This document shows, piece by piece, positions 1 through 5,301 of a stretch of DNA of 8,399 nt (the stretch's first letter is position 1; each line of letters starts with the position of its first letter). Source of the DNA: JBEKHI01 sp050012355 (GTDB lineage: Bacteria > Actinomycetota > Actinomycetes > Streptosporangiales > Streptosporangiaceae); NCBI GenBank assembly GCA_050012355.1, contig JBEKHI010000367.1, positions 1-8,399 on the forward strand, in the 5' to 3' direction. Below the pieces are notes generated by a model. It worked only from the letters and a program-made list of their open reading frames with translations, did no database searches and was not told where the DNA came from. The position numbers and the translations under genes are program-made.

Positions 1-393
1 GAGGTTCTGGCACGTCCGGGTGCCGATGGCCTCGTAGATCCCGAACGTGAGGCCGAGCGCGTGCACCTGGCTGACCAGCCAGGGAATGCCGTCGGGGAAC
101 TTGGTGGTGTCCCAGGTCAGGGAGCCGTCGCTGGTGCGCGCGGAGGCCAGCCAGCCGTCGTCCAGGTTCACGGTGTCGTAGCCCGCGGCGGCGAGCCCGC
201 TGCTCACCAGGTAGTCGGCCTGCTCGAGCACGTCGCTTTCCGTCGCCCCGGCGCCGTACTGGTACCACGTGTTGTAGCCCATCACCGGCAGCTGCCCGAA
301 CGGCGGCGGGCTCGCGTTCGCGGCCGGGGCGGTCATCGATACGGCGGCAGCGACCGCGGCGGTCAGCGCCGCGGCAATGCGTTTCCTCGACAT
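1..393 (-). CDS. Secreted GH27-family glycoside hydrolase (alpha-galactosidase-like), N-terminal part, cut by the window edge
   Basis: An open frame of 131 codons runs from an ATG at 393 to base 1 without a stop, so the C-terminal part lies outside the window. Residues 1-27 form a Sec-type signal peptide: a basic start (MSRKR), an Ala-rich hydrophobic core and a probable cleavage after ANA, giving a mature start SPPPFGQLP. The mature part shows the opening of a GH27 TIM barrel: MGYNTWYQYG (compare the family's MGWNSW), then a helix, then YDTVNLDDGW at about residues 71-80, whose paired Asp belongs to the family's sugar-binding site. The catalytic nucleophile and acid/base Asp lie beyond the edge and cannot be checked. 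GH27 includes alpha-galactosidases, beta-L-arabinopyranosidases and isomaltodextranases, so the substrate is open. No Shine-Dalgarno sequence precedes the ATG. The gene follows prcB on the same strand but has no known functional link to it. Confidence 0.82.
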   Translation of the reverse strand, partial: MSRKRIAAALTAAVAAAVSMTAPAANASPPPFGQLPVMGYNTWYQYGAGATESDVLEQADYLVSSGLAAAGYDTVNLDDGWLASARTSDGSLTWDTTKFPDGIPWLVSQVHALGLTFGIYEAIGTRTCQNL

Positions 394-405
394 TGACCGG
401 ACGCT

Positions 406-411
406 ATCTTA
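406..411 (-). promoter_or_regulatory. Candidate -10 element for the GH27 gene
   Basis: The minus strand reads TAAGAT, ending 12 nt before the ATG at 393, which fits the actinobacterial TANNNT pattern. A start site about 7 nt downstream would give a leader of only some 5 nt, in line with the missing Shine-Dalgarno sequence. No convincing -35 hexamer is visible at 16-18 bp spacing. This suggests the gene is transcribed apart from the proteasome genes, but it is only a motif match. Confidence 0.3.
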
Positions 412-434
412 GCCGTCGCTTTACCCGCAAGACC

Positions 435-457
435 CGACATTTTCCCCCAGGATGTCG
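435..457. repeat. Short inverted repeat between prcB and the GH27 gene
   Basis: CGACAT (435-440) and ATGTCG (452-457) are perfect 6-bp arms around an 11-nt centre. The repeat lies just after the prcB stop and before the GH27 gene. There is no T tract after it on the minus strand, so a rho-independent terminator is poorly supported. An operator or a chance palindrome is equally possible. The whole 394-466 gap holds nothing else recognisable, and no remnant of prcA. Confidence 0.3.
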
Positions 458-466
458 CCTGGCTGG

Positions 467-1324
467 CTAGCTGACCGAGCGCAGCGCGGACGAGGGCCCG
501 TCGGGCGCGATCATCCGGCCGTCCACGACCTGGTGGGCGTAGTCGGCGGCCTCGCTGTCCGAGAGCTGGCTGAAGCCGTCTTCGGTGACGGTCACGATCA
601 CCGGGAAGATCTGGCGGGCCAGGTCGGGGCCGCCGGTGGCCGAGTCGTCGTCGGCCGCGTCGTACAGCGCCTGCACGCAGGCCAGGGCAGCGTCCCTCAC
701 CGGCAGGTCGTCGCGGTACAGCTTCTTCAGCGAGCCGCGGGCGAAGATCGATCCGGAACCGATCGAGTGGAACCGGTGCTCCTCGTAGGGACCGCCCGCC
801 ACGTCATAGCTGAAGATGCGCCCGACGTTCTTCTCCTCGTCGAACCCGACGAACAGCGGGATCACCACGAGGCCCTGCATCGCGGCGGCGATGTTGCCAC
901 GGATCATCGTGGCCAGCCGGTTCGCCTTGCCCTCAAGGGACAGCGACCGGCCCTCCATCTTCTCGTAGTGCTCCAGCTCGACCTGGAACAGCCGGACGAA
1001 CTCCAGGCCCAGGCTCCCGGTTCCCGCGAACGCGATCGCGGAGTACTCGTCGCTGCGGAAGACCTTCTCAATATCGCGCTTCGCGATCATCGAGCCGGCC
1101 GTCGCGCGCCGGTCACCGGCGAGCACCACGCCCCGCTCACAGGAGGCGGCCACGATGGTGGTCGCGTGCGGCAGGTCACGAACCACGTCGCTCACAGCCC
1201 CGCCGCCGTTGACATCGCGCGAGGCCGACCCTGGCAGCAGATCCCTCGCGTACAAGCCCAGATAATCCGTGAACGACGACGTCTGCATGCCAAGGAACGG
1301 CCGACCTTCGAACAATCCGCCCAC
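467..1324 (-). CDS. prcB: 20S proteasome beta subunit PrcB (N-terminal Thr hydrolase precursor)
   Basis: The catalytic beta subunit of the bacterial 20S core cleaves peptide bonds of pupylated substrates. The 285-residue product is close to the usual length (about 280-290). A propeptide of about 54 residues precedes the mature start TTIVAASC. In mature numbering Thr1 (residue 55), Asp17 (71) and Lys33 (87) are present, as are the GSGS segment and the DAADDDSATGGPD block that carry the other active-site residues. Two positions are odd: the residue before Thr1 is Ala54 where the family has Gly, and S1-pocket position 45 is Phe (residue 99), where M. tuberculosis and Streptomyces have Ile. The start is a GTG at 1324 with a strong GGGGAGGG site 4 nt upstream; a later ATG at residue 13 lacks such a site. 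prcB follows pup after 124 bp. The partner gene prcA, normally directly downstream, is not there, so the source of the alpha rings is unknown. Confidence 0.96.
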   Translation of the reverse strand: MGGLFEGRPFLGMQTSSFTDYLGLYARDLLPGSASRDVNGGGAVSDVVRDLPHATTIVAASCERGVVLAGDRRATAGSMIAKRDIEKVFRSDEYSAIAFAGTGSLGLEFVRLFQVELEHYEKMEGRSLSLEGKANRLATMIRGNIAAAMQGLVVIPLFVGFDEEKNVGRIFSYDVAGGPYEEHRFHSIGSGSIFARGSLKKLYRDDLPVRDAALACVQALYDAADDDSATGGPDLARQIFPVIVTVTEDGFSQLSDSEAADYAHQVVDGRMIAPDGPSSALRSVS

Positions 1325-1328
1325 ACGA

Positions 1329-1336
1329 CCCTCCCC
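1329..1336 (-). promoter_or_regulatory. Ribosome binding site that fixes the prcB GTG start
   Basis: The minus strand reads GGGGAGGG, then TCGT, then the GTG at 1324. This strong site decides for the GTG over the in-frame ATG twelve codons later. Confidence 0.75.
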
Positions 1337-1388
1337 AGTGATCTAAAGCTGAATGCTCCAACAAGCCTGTCGCTACAGACATTACTGT

Positions 1389-1419
1389 GCCGCGCGGGCA
1401 TTACGGGTACCCGCGCGGC
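1389..1419 (-). repeat. Perfect 10-bp GC-rich hairpin between pup and prcB
   Basis: GCCGCGCGGG (1389-1398) and CCCGCGCGGC (1410-1419) are exact reverse complements around an 11-nt loop. In the pup-prcB transcript this should be a very stable stem-loop, starting about 30 nt after the pup stop. It is not followed by a T tract on either strand, so it is not a classic rho-independent terminator. A role as an RNA-processing or 3'-protecting element, or as a partial terminator lowering prcB relative to pup, is inference. The loop end also forms the palindrome CGGGTACCCG (1404-1413). The 124-bp gap otherwise holds only the prcB ribosome binding site. Confidence 0.6.
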
Positions 1420-1448
1420 GCGCCCTGCGTCCGCCTTGCGCGAAACGG

Positions 1449-1658
1449 CTACTGGCCGCCCTTCTGGACGTAGGACCTGACGAACTCTTCGGCGTTCTCC
1501 TCGAGAACGTCGTCGATCTCGTCCAGAATGGAGTCGACGTCGTCGGACAGCTTCTCGTGCCGTTCCCGCACCTCGGCGGTTGAGTCGGCTTGGGTTTCCT
1601 CGGTCTCGTCGGAGCGCCGTGTGGTCTGGCGCTGTCCGCCGGTGTCCTTCGTTGCCAT
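1449..1658 (-). CDS. pup: Prokaryotic ubiquitin-like protein Pup
   Basis: Pup is the small, mostly disordered modifier that PafA joins through its C-terminal side chain to lysines of target proteins; ARC then recognises it. The 69-residue product has the typical start MATKDTGG, a charged helix-forming middle (about residues 28-60, with EKLSDDVDSILDEIDDVLEEN) that docks on the ARC coiled coil, and the C-terminus VQKGGQ. The last residue is Gln, so Dop must deamidate it to Glu before ligation. The start is set by a perfect GGAGGT 5 nt before the ATG at 1658. A longer in-frame start nine codons upstream (1685) would run through that site and is rejected. The gene lies 154 bp after dop, far enough to have its own promoter, and 124 bp before prcB. 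Confidence 0.98.
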   Translation of the reverse strand: MATKDTGGQRQTTRRSDETEETQADSTAEVRERHEKLSDDVDSILDEIDDVLEENAEEFVRSYVQKGGQ

Positions 1659-1663
1659 GACGT

Positions 1664-1669
1664 ACCTCC
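1664..1669 (-). promoter_or_regulatory. Ribosome binding site of pup
   Basis: A consensus GGAGGT on the minus strand lies 5 nt before the pup ATG. It decides the start and, with the arc site, is the best Shine-Dalgarno match in the window, fitting high production of Pup. Confidence 0.85.
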
Positions 1670-1670
1670 G

Positions 1671-1689
1671 TGATCCGGGGATCATCCCC
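1671..1689. repeat. Two overlapping inverted repeats in the pup leader
   Basis: On the plus strand TGATCC-GG-GGATCA (1671-1684) overlaps GGGGA-TCA-TCCCC (1677-1689). Both are perfect but share bases, so they cannot form at once. They lie directly upstream of the pup ribosome binding site and downstream of the candidate promoter. They could be an operator or an mRNA leader structure; no regulator is recognised. Confidence 0.4.
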
Positions 1690-1703
1690 CGTCAGGTTCC
1701 AAC

Positions 1704-1733
1704 GTTATCGTCGCCCGCGGGAGTCCCGTCCAA
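1704..1733 (-). promoter_or_regulatory. Candidate promoter for pup-prcB
   Basis: The minus strand has TTGGAC (1733-1728), an 18-bp spacer and GATAAC (1709-1704), an approximate -35/-10 pair. It would give a leader of about 40 nt before the pup ATG. The 154-bp dop-pup gap (1659-1812) has no convincing reading frame. Its only other notable element is the palindrome TTGGTACCAA at 1750-1759. A separate promoter would let pup exceed dop and arc, but this is a motif guess. Confidence 0.35.
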
Positions 1734-1812
1734 TCCTGGCGGGACCATATTGGTACCAAATTCGCAGCGAGGACGAGGATATTCCCTGGTGGTACAAGGG
1801 CCCCGACGGCGG

Positions 1813-3330
1813 CTAGTCCTGGCCGGTTAGGGCGGCTACCAGCTCGCCAGCGGTACGGCAGCGGTCCAGAAGTGCCCCTACGTGGGCCTTGGTGCCACGC
1901 AGCGGCTCCAGCGTGGGGACCCGCTGCAGTGACTCGCGGCCGGGCACGTCGAAGATCACCGAGTCCCAGGAGGCCGCGGCGACCGAATCGGAGTACTGGC
2001 GCAGGCACCGGCCGCGGAAGTACGCGCGGGTGTCCTCGGGCGGGTTGTCGACCGCCCACAGCACGGTCCGCTCGTTGGTGAGCCGCTCGAACCGGTCCCT
2101 GGCCACCAGCCGGTTGTACAGGCCACGGTCGGGCCGGACGTCGTGGTACTGCAGGTCCACCAGCTGGAGCCGGGGGTGGTCCCAGGCCAGCCCGTCCCTG
2201 ATCCGGTAGCCCTCGAGCAGCTCCAGCTTGGCTACCCAGTCCAGTTCGCGGGACAGCTGCATCGGGTCGTCGGCCAGCCGGTTGAGCACCGACTCCCAGC
2301 GGGCGAGCACGTCCAGGGTGGCCTGGTCGGCGTCTGTGCCGTACCGGTCCTCGACGTACTTGCGGGCGTGCTCCAGGTACTCGGCCTGCAACTGGATACC
2401 GGTCATCTTCCGGCCATCACGCAGTGTGACCAGGTGCTTCAGCGAGGCGTCGTGGGAGATGGACCGCAGGTCGGCGACCGGCGTCTCGAGGGACAGGTCC
2501 ACGTTGATGAACTTGTCCTCGATCATCGCCAGCACCAGGGCGGTGGTGCCCACCTTGAGGTAGGTGGAGATCTCGCTCATGTTGGCGTCGCCGATGATCA
2601 CGTGCAGGCGGCGGTACTTCTCCGGGTCGGCGTGCGGCTCGTCGCGGGTGTTGATGATCGGCCGCTTCAAGGTCGTCTCCAGCCCGACCTCGACCTCGAA
2701 GAAGTCGGCGCGCTGGCTGATCTGGAACCCGCTGCCCCGGCCGTCGGCCCCGATCCCGACCCGGCCCGCCCCGCAGACCACCTGCCGGGACACGAAGAAC
2801 GGCGTGAGGTATCGCACGATGTCGGCGAACGGGGTCGAACGGCGCATCAGGTAGTTCTCGTGGCAGCCGTACGACGCGCCCTTATTGTCGGTGTTGTTCT
2901 TGTAGAGCTGGATCGGGGAGCTGCCTGGCACGGTAGCGGCCTTGGCGGCCGCCTCGGCCATGATCCGCTCCCCCGCCTTGTCCCACAGCACCACCGACAG
3001 CGGGTTGGTGCACTCCGGAGCGGAGTACTCCGGGTGGGCGTGGTCGACGTAGAGCCTGGCGCCGTTGGTGAGGATGACGTTGGCCAGCCCGAGGTCCTCG
3101 TCGGTGAGCTGCGAGGAATCCGCCTGCTCCCTGGCCAGGTCGAACCCGCGAGCGTCTCGCAGCGGGTTCTCCTCCTCGAAGTCCCAGCGGGCCCGCCGGG
3201 CCCGGGCAGCCGTGGCCGCCTGGTAGGCGTTCACGATCTGGGACGATGTCACCATGGCGTTGGCACCCGGCTGACCGGGTACGGAAATCCCGTACTCGGT
3301 CTCGGTGCCCATGACGCGCAACACGCTCAT
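1813..3330 (-). CDS. dop: Deamidase/depupylase Dop
   Basis: Dop converts the C-terminal Gln of Pup to Glu and also removes Pup from substrates. It belongs to the carboxylate-amine ligase (glutamine synthetase-like) superfamily with PafA. The 505-residue product has the N-terminal nucleotide/Mg motif GTETEYG (residues 8-14), the Dop-specific loop (about 45-80, including WDFEEENPLRDARGFD) that separates Dop from PafA, and LYVDHAHPEYSAPE (93-106), whose Asp96 matches the proposed nucleophile. Further family blocks are YKNNTDNKGASYG, RVGIGADG, NTRDEPHAD, HVIIGDANMSE, DWVAKLELLEGY and near the end TRAYFRGRCL and TLEPLRGTKAHV. The ATG at 3330 gives the common N-terminus (MSVLRVMG) but has no good Shine-Dalgarno sequence. 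A TAGGCT box 8 nt upstream could mean a leaderless transcript. The arc-dop gap carries a terminator-like structure, so dop may be partly uncoupled from arc. Confidence 0.97.
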   Translation of the reverse strand: MSVLRVMGTETEYGISVPGQPGANAMVTSSQIVNAYQAATAARARRARWDFEEENPLRDARGFDLAREQADSSQLTDEDLGLANVILTNGARLYVDHAHPEYSAPECTNPLSVVLWDKAGERIMAEAAAKAATVPGSSPIQLYKNNTDNKGASYGCHENYLMRRSTPFADIVRYLTPFFVSRQVVCGAGRVGIGADGRGSGFQISQRADFFEVEVGLETTLKRPIINTRDEPHADPEKYRRLHVIIGDANMSEISTYLKVGTTALVLAMIEDKFINVDLSLETPVADLRSISHDASLKHLVTLRDGRKMTGIQLQAEYLEHARKYVEDRYGTDADQATLDVLARWESVLNRLADDPMQLSRELDWVAKLELLEGYRIRDGLAWDHPRLQLVDLQYHDVRPDRGLYNRLVARDRFERLTNERTVLWAVDNPPEDTRAYFRGRCLRQYSDSVAAASWDSVIFDVPGRESLQRVPTLEPLRGTKAHVGALLDRCRTAGELVAALTGQD

Positions 3331-3338
3331 AGTTCAGC

Positions 3339-3344
3339 AGCCTA
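3339..3344 (-). promoter_or_regulatory. Candidate -10 box for a near-leaderless dop transcript
   Basis: The minus strand reads TAGGCT, 8 nt, then the dop ATG. It fits TANNNT and the lack of a ribosome binding site, but no -35 is evident and the spacer is occupied by a hairpin arm. Confidence 0.28.
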
Positions 3345-3377
3345 GTGCCGGTGGGCAAAAAGGGCACCCACCGGCAC
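3345..3377 (-). repeat. 11-bp inverted repeat just upstream of dop
   Basis: GTGCCGGTGGG (3345-3355) and CCCACCGGCAC (3367-3377) are perfect arms around an 11-nt loop. In the minus-strand RNA the hairpin ends 14 nt before the dop AUG, close to where a ribosome would load. Its 5' arm is also the 3' arm of the terminator-like hairpin, so the two are mutually exclusive. There is no T tract after it; the T5 run sits in its loop. Confidence 0.65.
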
Positions 3378-3409
3378 CCGGCAAATACGCCGCGCGTTCG
3401 GTGGGTGCC
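3357..3409 (-). terminator. Candidate rho-independent terminator or attenuator after arc
   Basis: Reading the minus strand, GGCACCCACCG (3409-3399) pairs perfectly over 11 bp with CGGTGGGTGCC (3373-3363), and CTTTTT follows at once (3362-3357). The 25-nt loop contains a smaller CGGC-GTATTT-GCCG hairpin. The stem begins 15 nt after the arc stop codon. The T tract is short, so termination may be partial, leaving read-through into dop. Confidence 0.55.
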
Positions 3410-3423
3410 AGGGTCGGATTCAC

Positions 3424-5187
3424 TCAGAGATACTGCCCGGTGTTGGCCACCGTGTCGATGGACCGGCCCGCCTCGGTACCGGACTTGCCGGAGACCAGGG
3501 TCCGGATGTAGACGATGCGCTCGCCCTTCTTGCCAGAGATCCGGGCCCAGTCGTCCGGGTTGGTGGTGTTGGGCAGGTCCTCGTTCTCGCTGAACTCATC
3601 CACGCAGGCGGACAGCAGGTGGGTCACCCGCAGACCCTTCTGCCCGGTGTCGAGGAAGTCCTTGATCGCCATCTTCTTGGCCCGGGCCACGATGTTCTCG
3701 ATCATGGCGCCGGAGTTGAAGTCCTTGAAGTACAGGATCTCCTTGTCGCCGTTGGCGTAGGTGACCTCGAGGAACCGGTTCTCCTCGGACTCGGTGTACA
3801 TCCGCTCGACGACCCGCTGGATCATCGCGGCCACGGTCGCGTCCGGAGACCCGCCGTGCTCGGAGACGTCCTCGGGGTGCAGCGGCAGGTGAGTGACCAG
3901 GTACTTCGAGAAGATGTCCTTCGCCGCCTCGGCGTCCGGCCGCTCGATCTTGATCTTGACGTCCAGGCGGCCAGGCCGCAGGATCGCCGGGTCGATCATG
4001 TCCTCGCGGTTGGAGGCGCCGATGACGATGACGTTTTCCAGGCCCTCAACGCCGTCGATCTCCGACAGCAGCTGCGGGACGATGGTGTTCTCCACGTCGG
4101 AGGACACTCCGGAGCCGCGGGTACGGAAGATCGAGTCCATCTCGTCGAAGAACACGATCACCGGCATGCCCTCGGAGGCCTTCTCCCTGGCCCGCTGGAA
4201 GACCAGCCGGATGTGCCGCTCGGTCTCGCCGACGTACTTGTTCAGCAGCTCCGGGCCCTTGATGTTCAGGAAGAACGACTTGCCCATTGCCGAGCCGGTC
4301 TTCTCGGCGACCTTCTTGGCGAGCGAGTTGGCCACCGCCTTGGCGATGAGCGTCTTGCCGCAGCCGGGCGGGCCGTACAGCAGCACGCCCTTCGGCGGAC
4401 GGAGCTCGTGCTCCTTGAACAGATCGGCGTGCAGGTACGGCAGCTCCACCGCGTCGCGGATCTGCTCGATCTGCGGCCCGAGGCCACCGATGTCGTGGTA
4501 GGAGATGTCGGGGACCTCTTCGAGGATCAGCTCCTCGACCTCGGCCTTCGGTATCCGCTCGTAGACGTAGCCGGAGCGCGGTTCGAGCAGCAGCGAGTCG
4601 CCGCCGCGCAGCACCTCGTCCAGCAGCGGCGCCGCGAGCCGGACGATCCGCTCCTCGTCCGCGTGTGAGATCACCAGCGCGCGCTCGCCGTCGGCCAGCA
4701 GCTCCTTGAGCATCACGACCTCGCCGACGATCTCATACCCCTGAGCGACGACGACGTTGAGTGCCTCGTTGAGCACGACCTCCTGGCCGGGCCGCAGGTC
4801 CGTCAGTTCGACGGCGGGCGAGACGTTGACCCGCATCTTCCGGCCGCCGGTGAAAACGTCGGCGGTGTTGTCATCGCACGCTTGCAGGAACACGCCAAAG
4901 CCGGACGGCGGCTGTGCGAGCCGGTCGACCTCTTCCTTCAGCGCGATGATCTGGTCCCGTGCCTCGCGCAACGTCGCTGCGAGCTTCTCGTTCTGCCCTG
5001 TGACGGAGATCAGGCTTGTCTCGGTCTCACGCAGCCGGTCCTCAAGCAGACGAACCTGGCGGGGAGAGTCGGCGAGCCGCCGGCGCAGCACCGCGATCTC
5101 CTCATCGAGAAAGGAGATCTGCGCGGTCAGGCTGCTGACTTCATCCTCGTGACGCGAACCGCGTCCGCTCTCGTCCCTAGTCGCCAT
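3424..5187 (-). CDS. arc: Proteasome-activating AAA ATPase ARC/Mpa
   Basis: ARC (Mpa in mycobacteria) is the hexameric ATPase that captures pupylated proteins, unfolds them and feeds them into the 20S core. The 587-residue product has an N-terminal coiled coil (about 12-92) that binds Pup, the tandem OB-fold interdomain (about 95-225), then the AAA module. Walker A is GPPGCGKT (272-279), the pore loop contains YVG (318-320), Walker B is VIVFFDE (343-349), and the Arg-finger/sensor region includes NREDMIDPAILRPGRLD (393-409). The C-terminus ends GQYL with the penultimate Tyr that docks into the alpha-ring pockets and opens the gate, so a PrcA partner is expected. A GTG three codons upstream (5196) is rejected because it overlaps a perfect GGAGGT placed 7 nt before the ATG at 5187. 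The gene lies 114 bp after trmI and 93 bp before dop. Confidence 0.97.
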   Translation of the reverse strand: MATRDESGRGSRHEDEVSSLTAQISFLDEEIAVLRRRLADSPRQVRLLEDRLRETETSLISVTGQNEKLAATLREARDQIIALKEEVDRLAQPPSGFGVFLQACDDNTADVFTGGRKMRVNVSPAVELTDLRPGQEVVLNEALNVVVAQGYEIVGEVVMLKELLADGERALVISHADEERIVRLAAPLLDEVLRGGDSLLLEPRSGYVYERIPKAEVEELILEEVPDISYHDIGGLGPQIEQIRDAVELPYLHADLFKEHELRPPKGVLLYGPPGCGKTLIAKAVANSLAKKVAEKTGSAMGKSFFLNIKGPELLNKYVGETERHIRLVFQRAREKASEGMPVIVFFDEMDSIFRTRGSGVSSDVENTIVPQLLSEIDGVEGLENVIVIGASNREDMIDPAILRPGRLDVKIKIERPDAEAAKDIFSKYLVTHLPLHPEDVSEHGGSPDATVAAMIQRVVERMYTESEENRFLEVTYANGDKEILYFKDFNSGAMIENIVARAKKMAIKDFLDTGQKGLRVTHLLSACVDEFSENEDLPNTTNPDDWARISGKKGERIVYIRTLVSGKSGTEAGRSIDTVANTGQYL

Positions 5188-5194
5188 GGCCCTC

Positions 5195-5200
5195 ACCTCC
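5195..5200 (-). promoter_or_regulatory. Ribosome binding site of arc
   Basis: GGAGGT lies 7 nt before the ATG at 5187 and decides against the upstream GTG. It overlaps the 10-bp palindrome CTCCTAGGAG (5197-5206), which could be an operator or chance. Confidence 0.8.
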
Positions 5201-5219
5201 TAGGAGCTGATTTACCTAG

Positions 5220-5246
5220 ACCCTACCTATCTGGCAGCGTTCCCAA
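5220..5246 (-). promoter_or_regulatory. Weak candidate promoter upstream of arc
   Basis: The 114-bp trmI-arc gap (5188-5301) has a lower G+C content than its surroundings. On the minus strand TTGGGA (5246-5241) stands 15 bp before TAGGGT (5225-5220), slightly short of ideal spacing; TAGGTA follows closely. A small repeat, CTGCTGAAGCAG (5249-5260), lies upstream. These could give arc its own promoter, but none is strong. Confidence 0.3.
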
Positions 5247-5301
5247 TCCTGCTGAAGCAGATTCAATGCCGTTCGCTGAGAACTGAAACCTGCACGTAAC
5301 A

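Noticed and set aside
435..457. Rho-independent terminator after prcB
   Set aside because: The arms are only 6 bp and no T tract follows on the minus strand, so it is listed only as an inverted repeat.
452..1480. Long plus-strand frame opposite prcB
   Set aside because: It is a high-G+C antisense shadow. The minus-strand frame encodes a full PrcB with catalytic residues and a ribosome binding site, while the plus product is Arg/Val/Gly-rich without any family feature.
1659..1685. Upstream ATG at 1685 as the pup start
   Set aside because: It would add nine residues, run through the perfect GGAGGT site and lose the conserved MATKDTGG start.
1682..2059. Minus-strand frame overlapping the dop end and the dop-pup gap
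   Set aside because: Most of it is an out-of-frame reading of dop, and the part in the gap has no start signal or domain, so it was not called as a small gene.
1813..3330. PafA (Pup ligase) instead of Dop
   Set aside because: The loop after the N-terminal motif (WDFEEENPLRDARGFD region) and the length are those of Dop; PafA lacks this loop.
2143..3345. 400-codon plus-strand frame opposite dop
   Set aside because: It is a frame shadow of dop with biased composition, no ribosome binding site and no recognisable domain.
3619..4668. 349-codon plus-strand frame opposite arc
   Set aside because: Its Leu/Asp/Val/Gly/Arg-rich sequence comes from reading the arc coding strand in reverse; no motif or start signal supports it.
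5188..5196. GTG at 5196 as the arc start
   Set aside because: It overlaps the GGAGGT site, which is correctly placed for the ATG at 5187.
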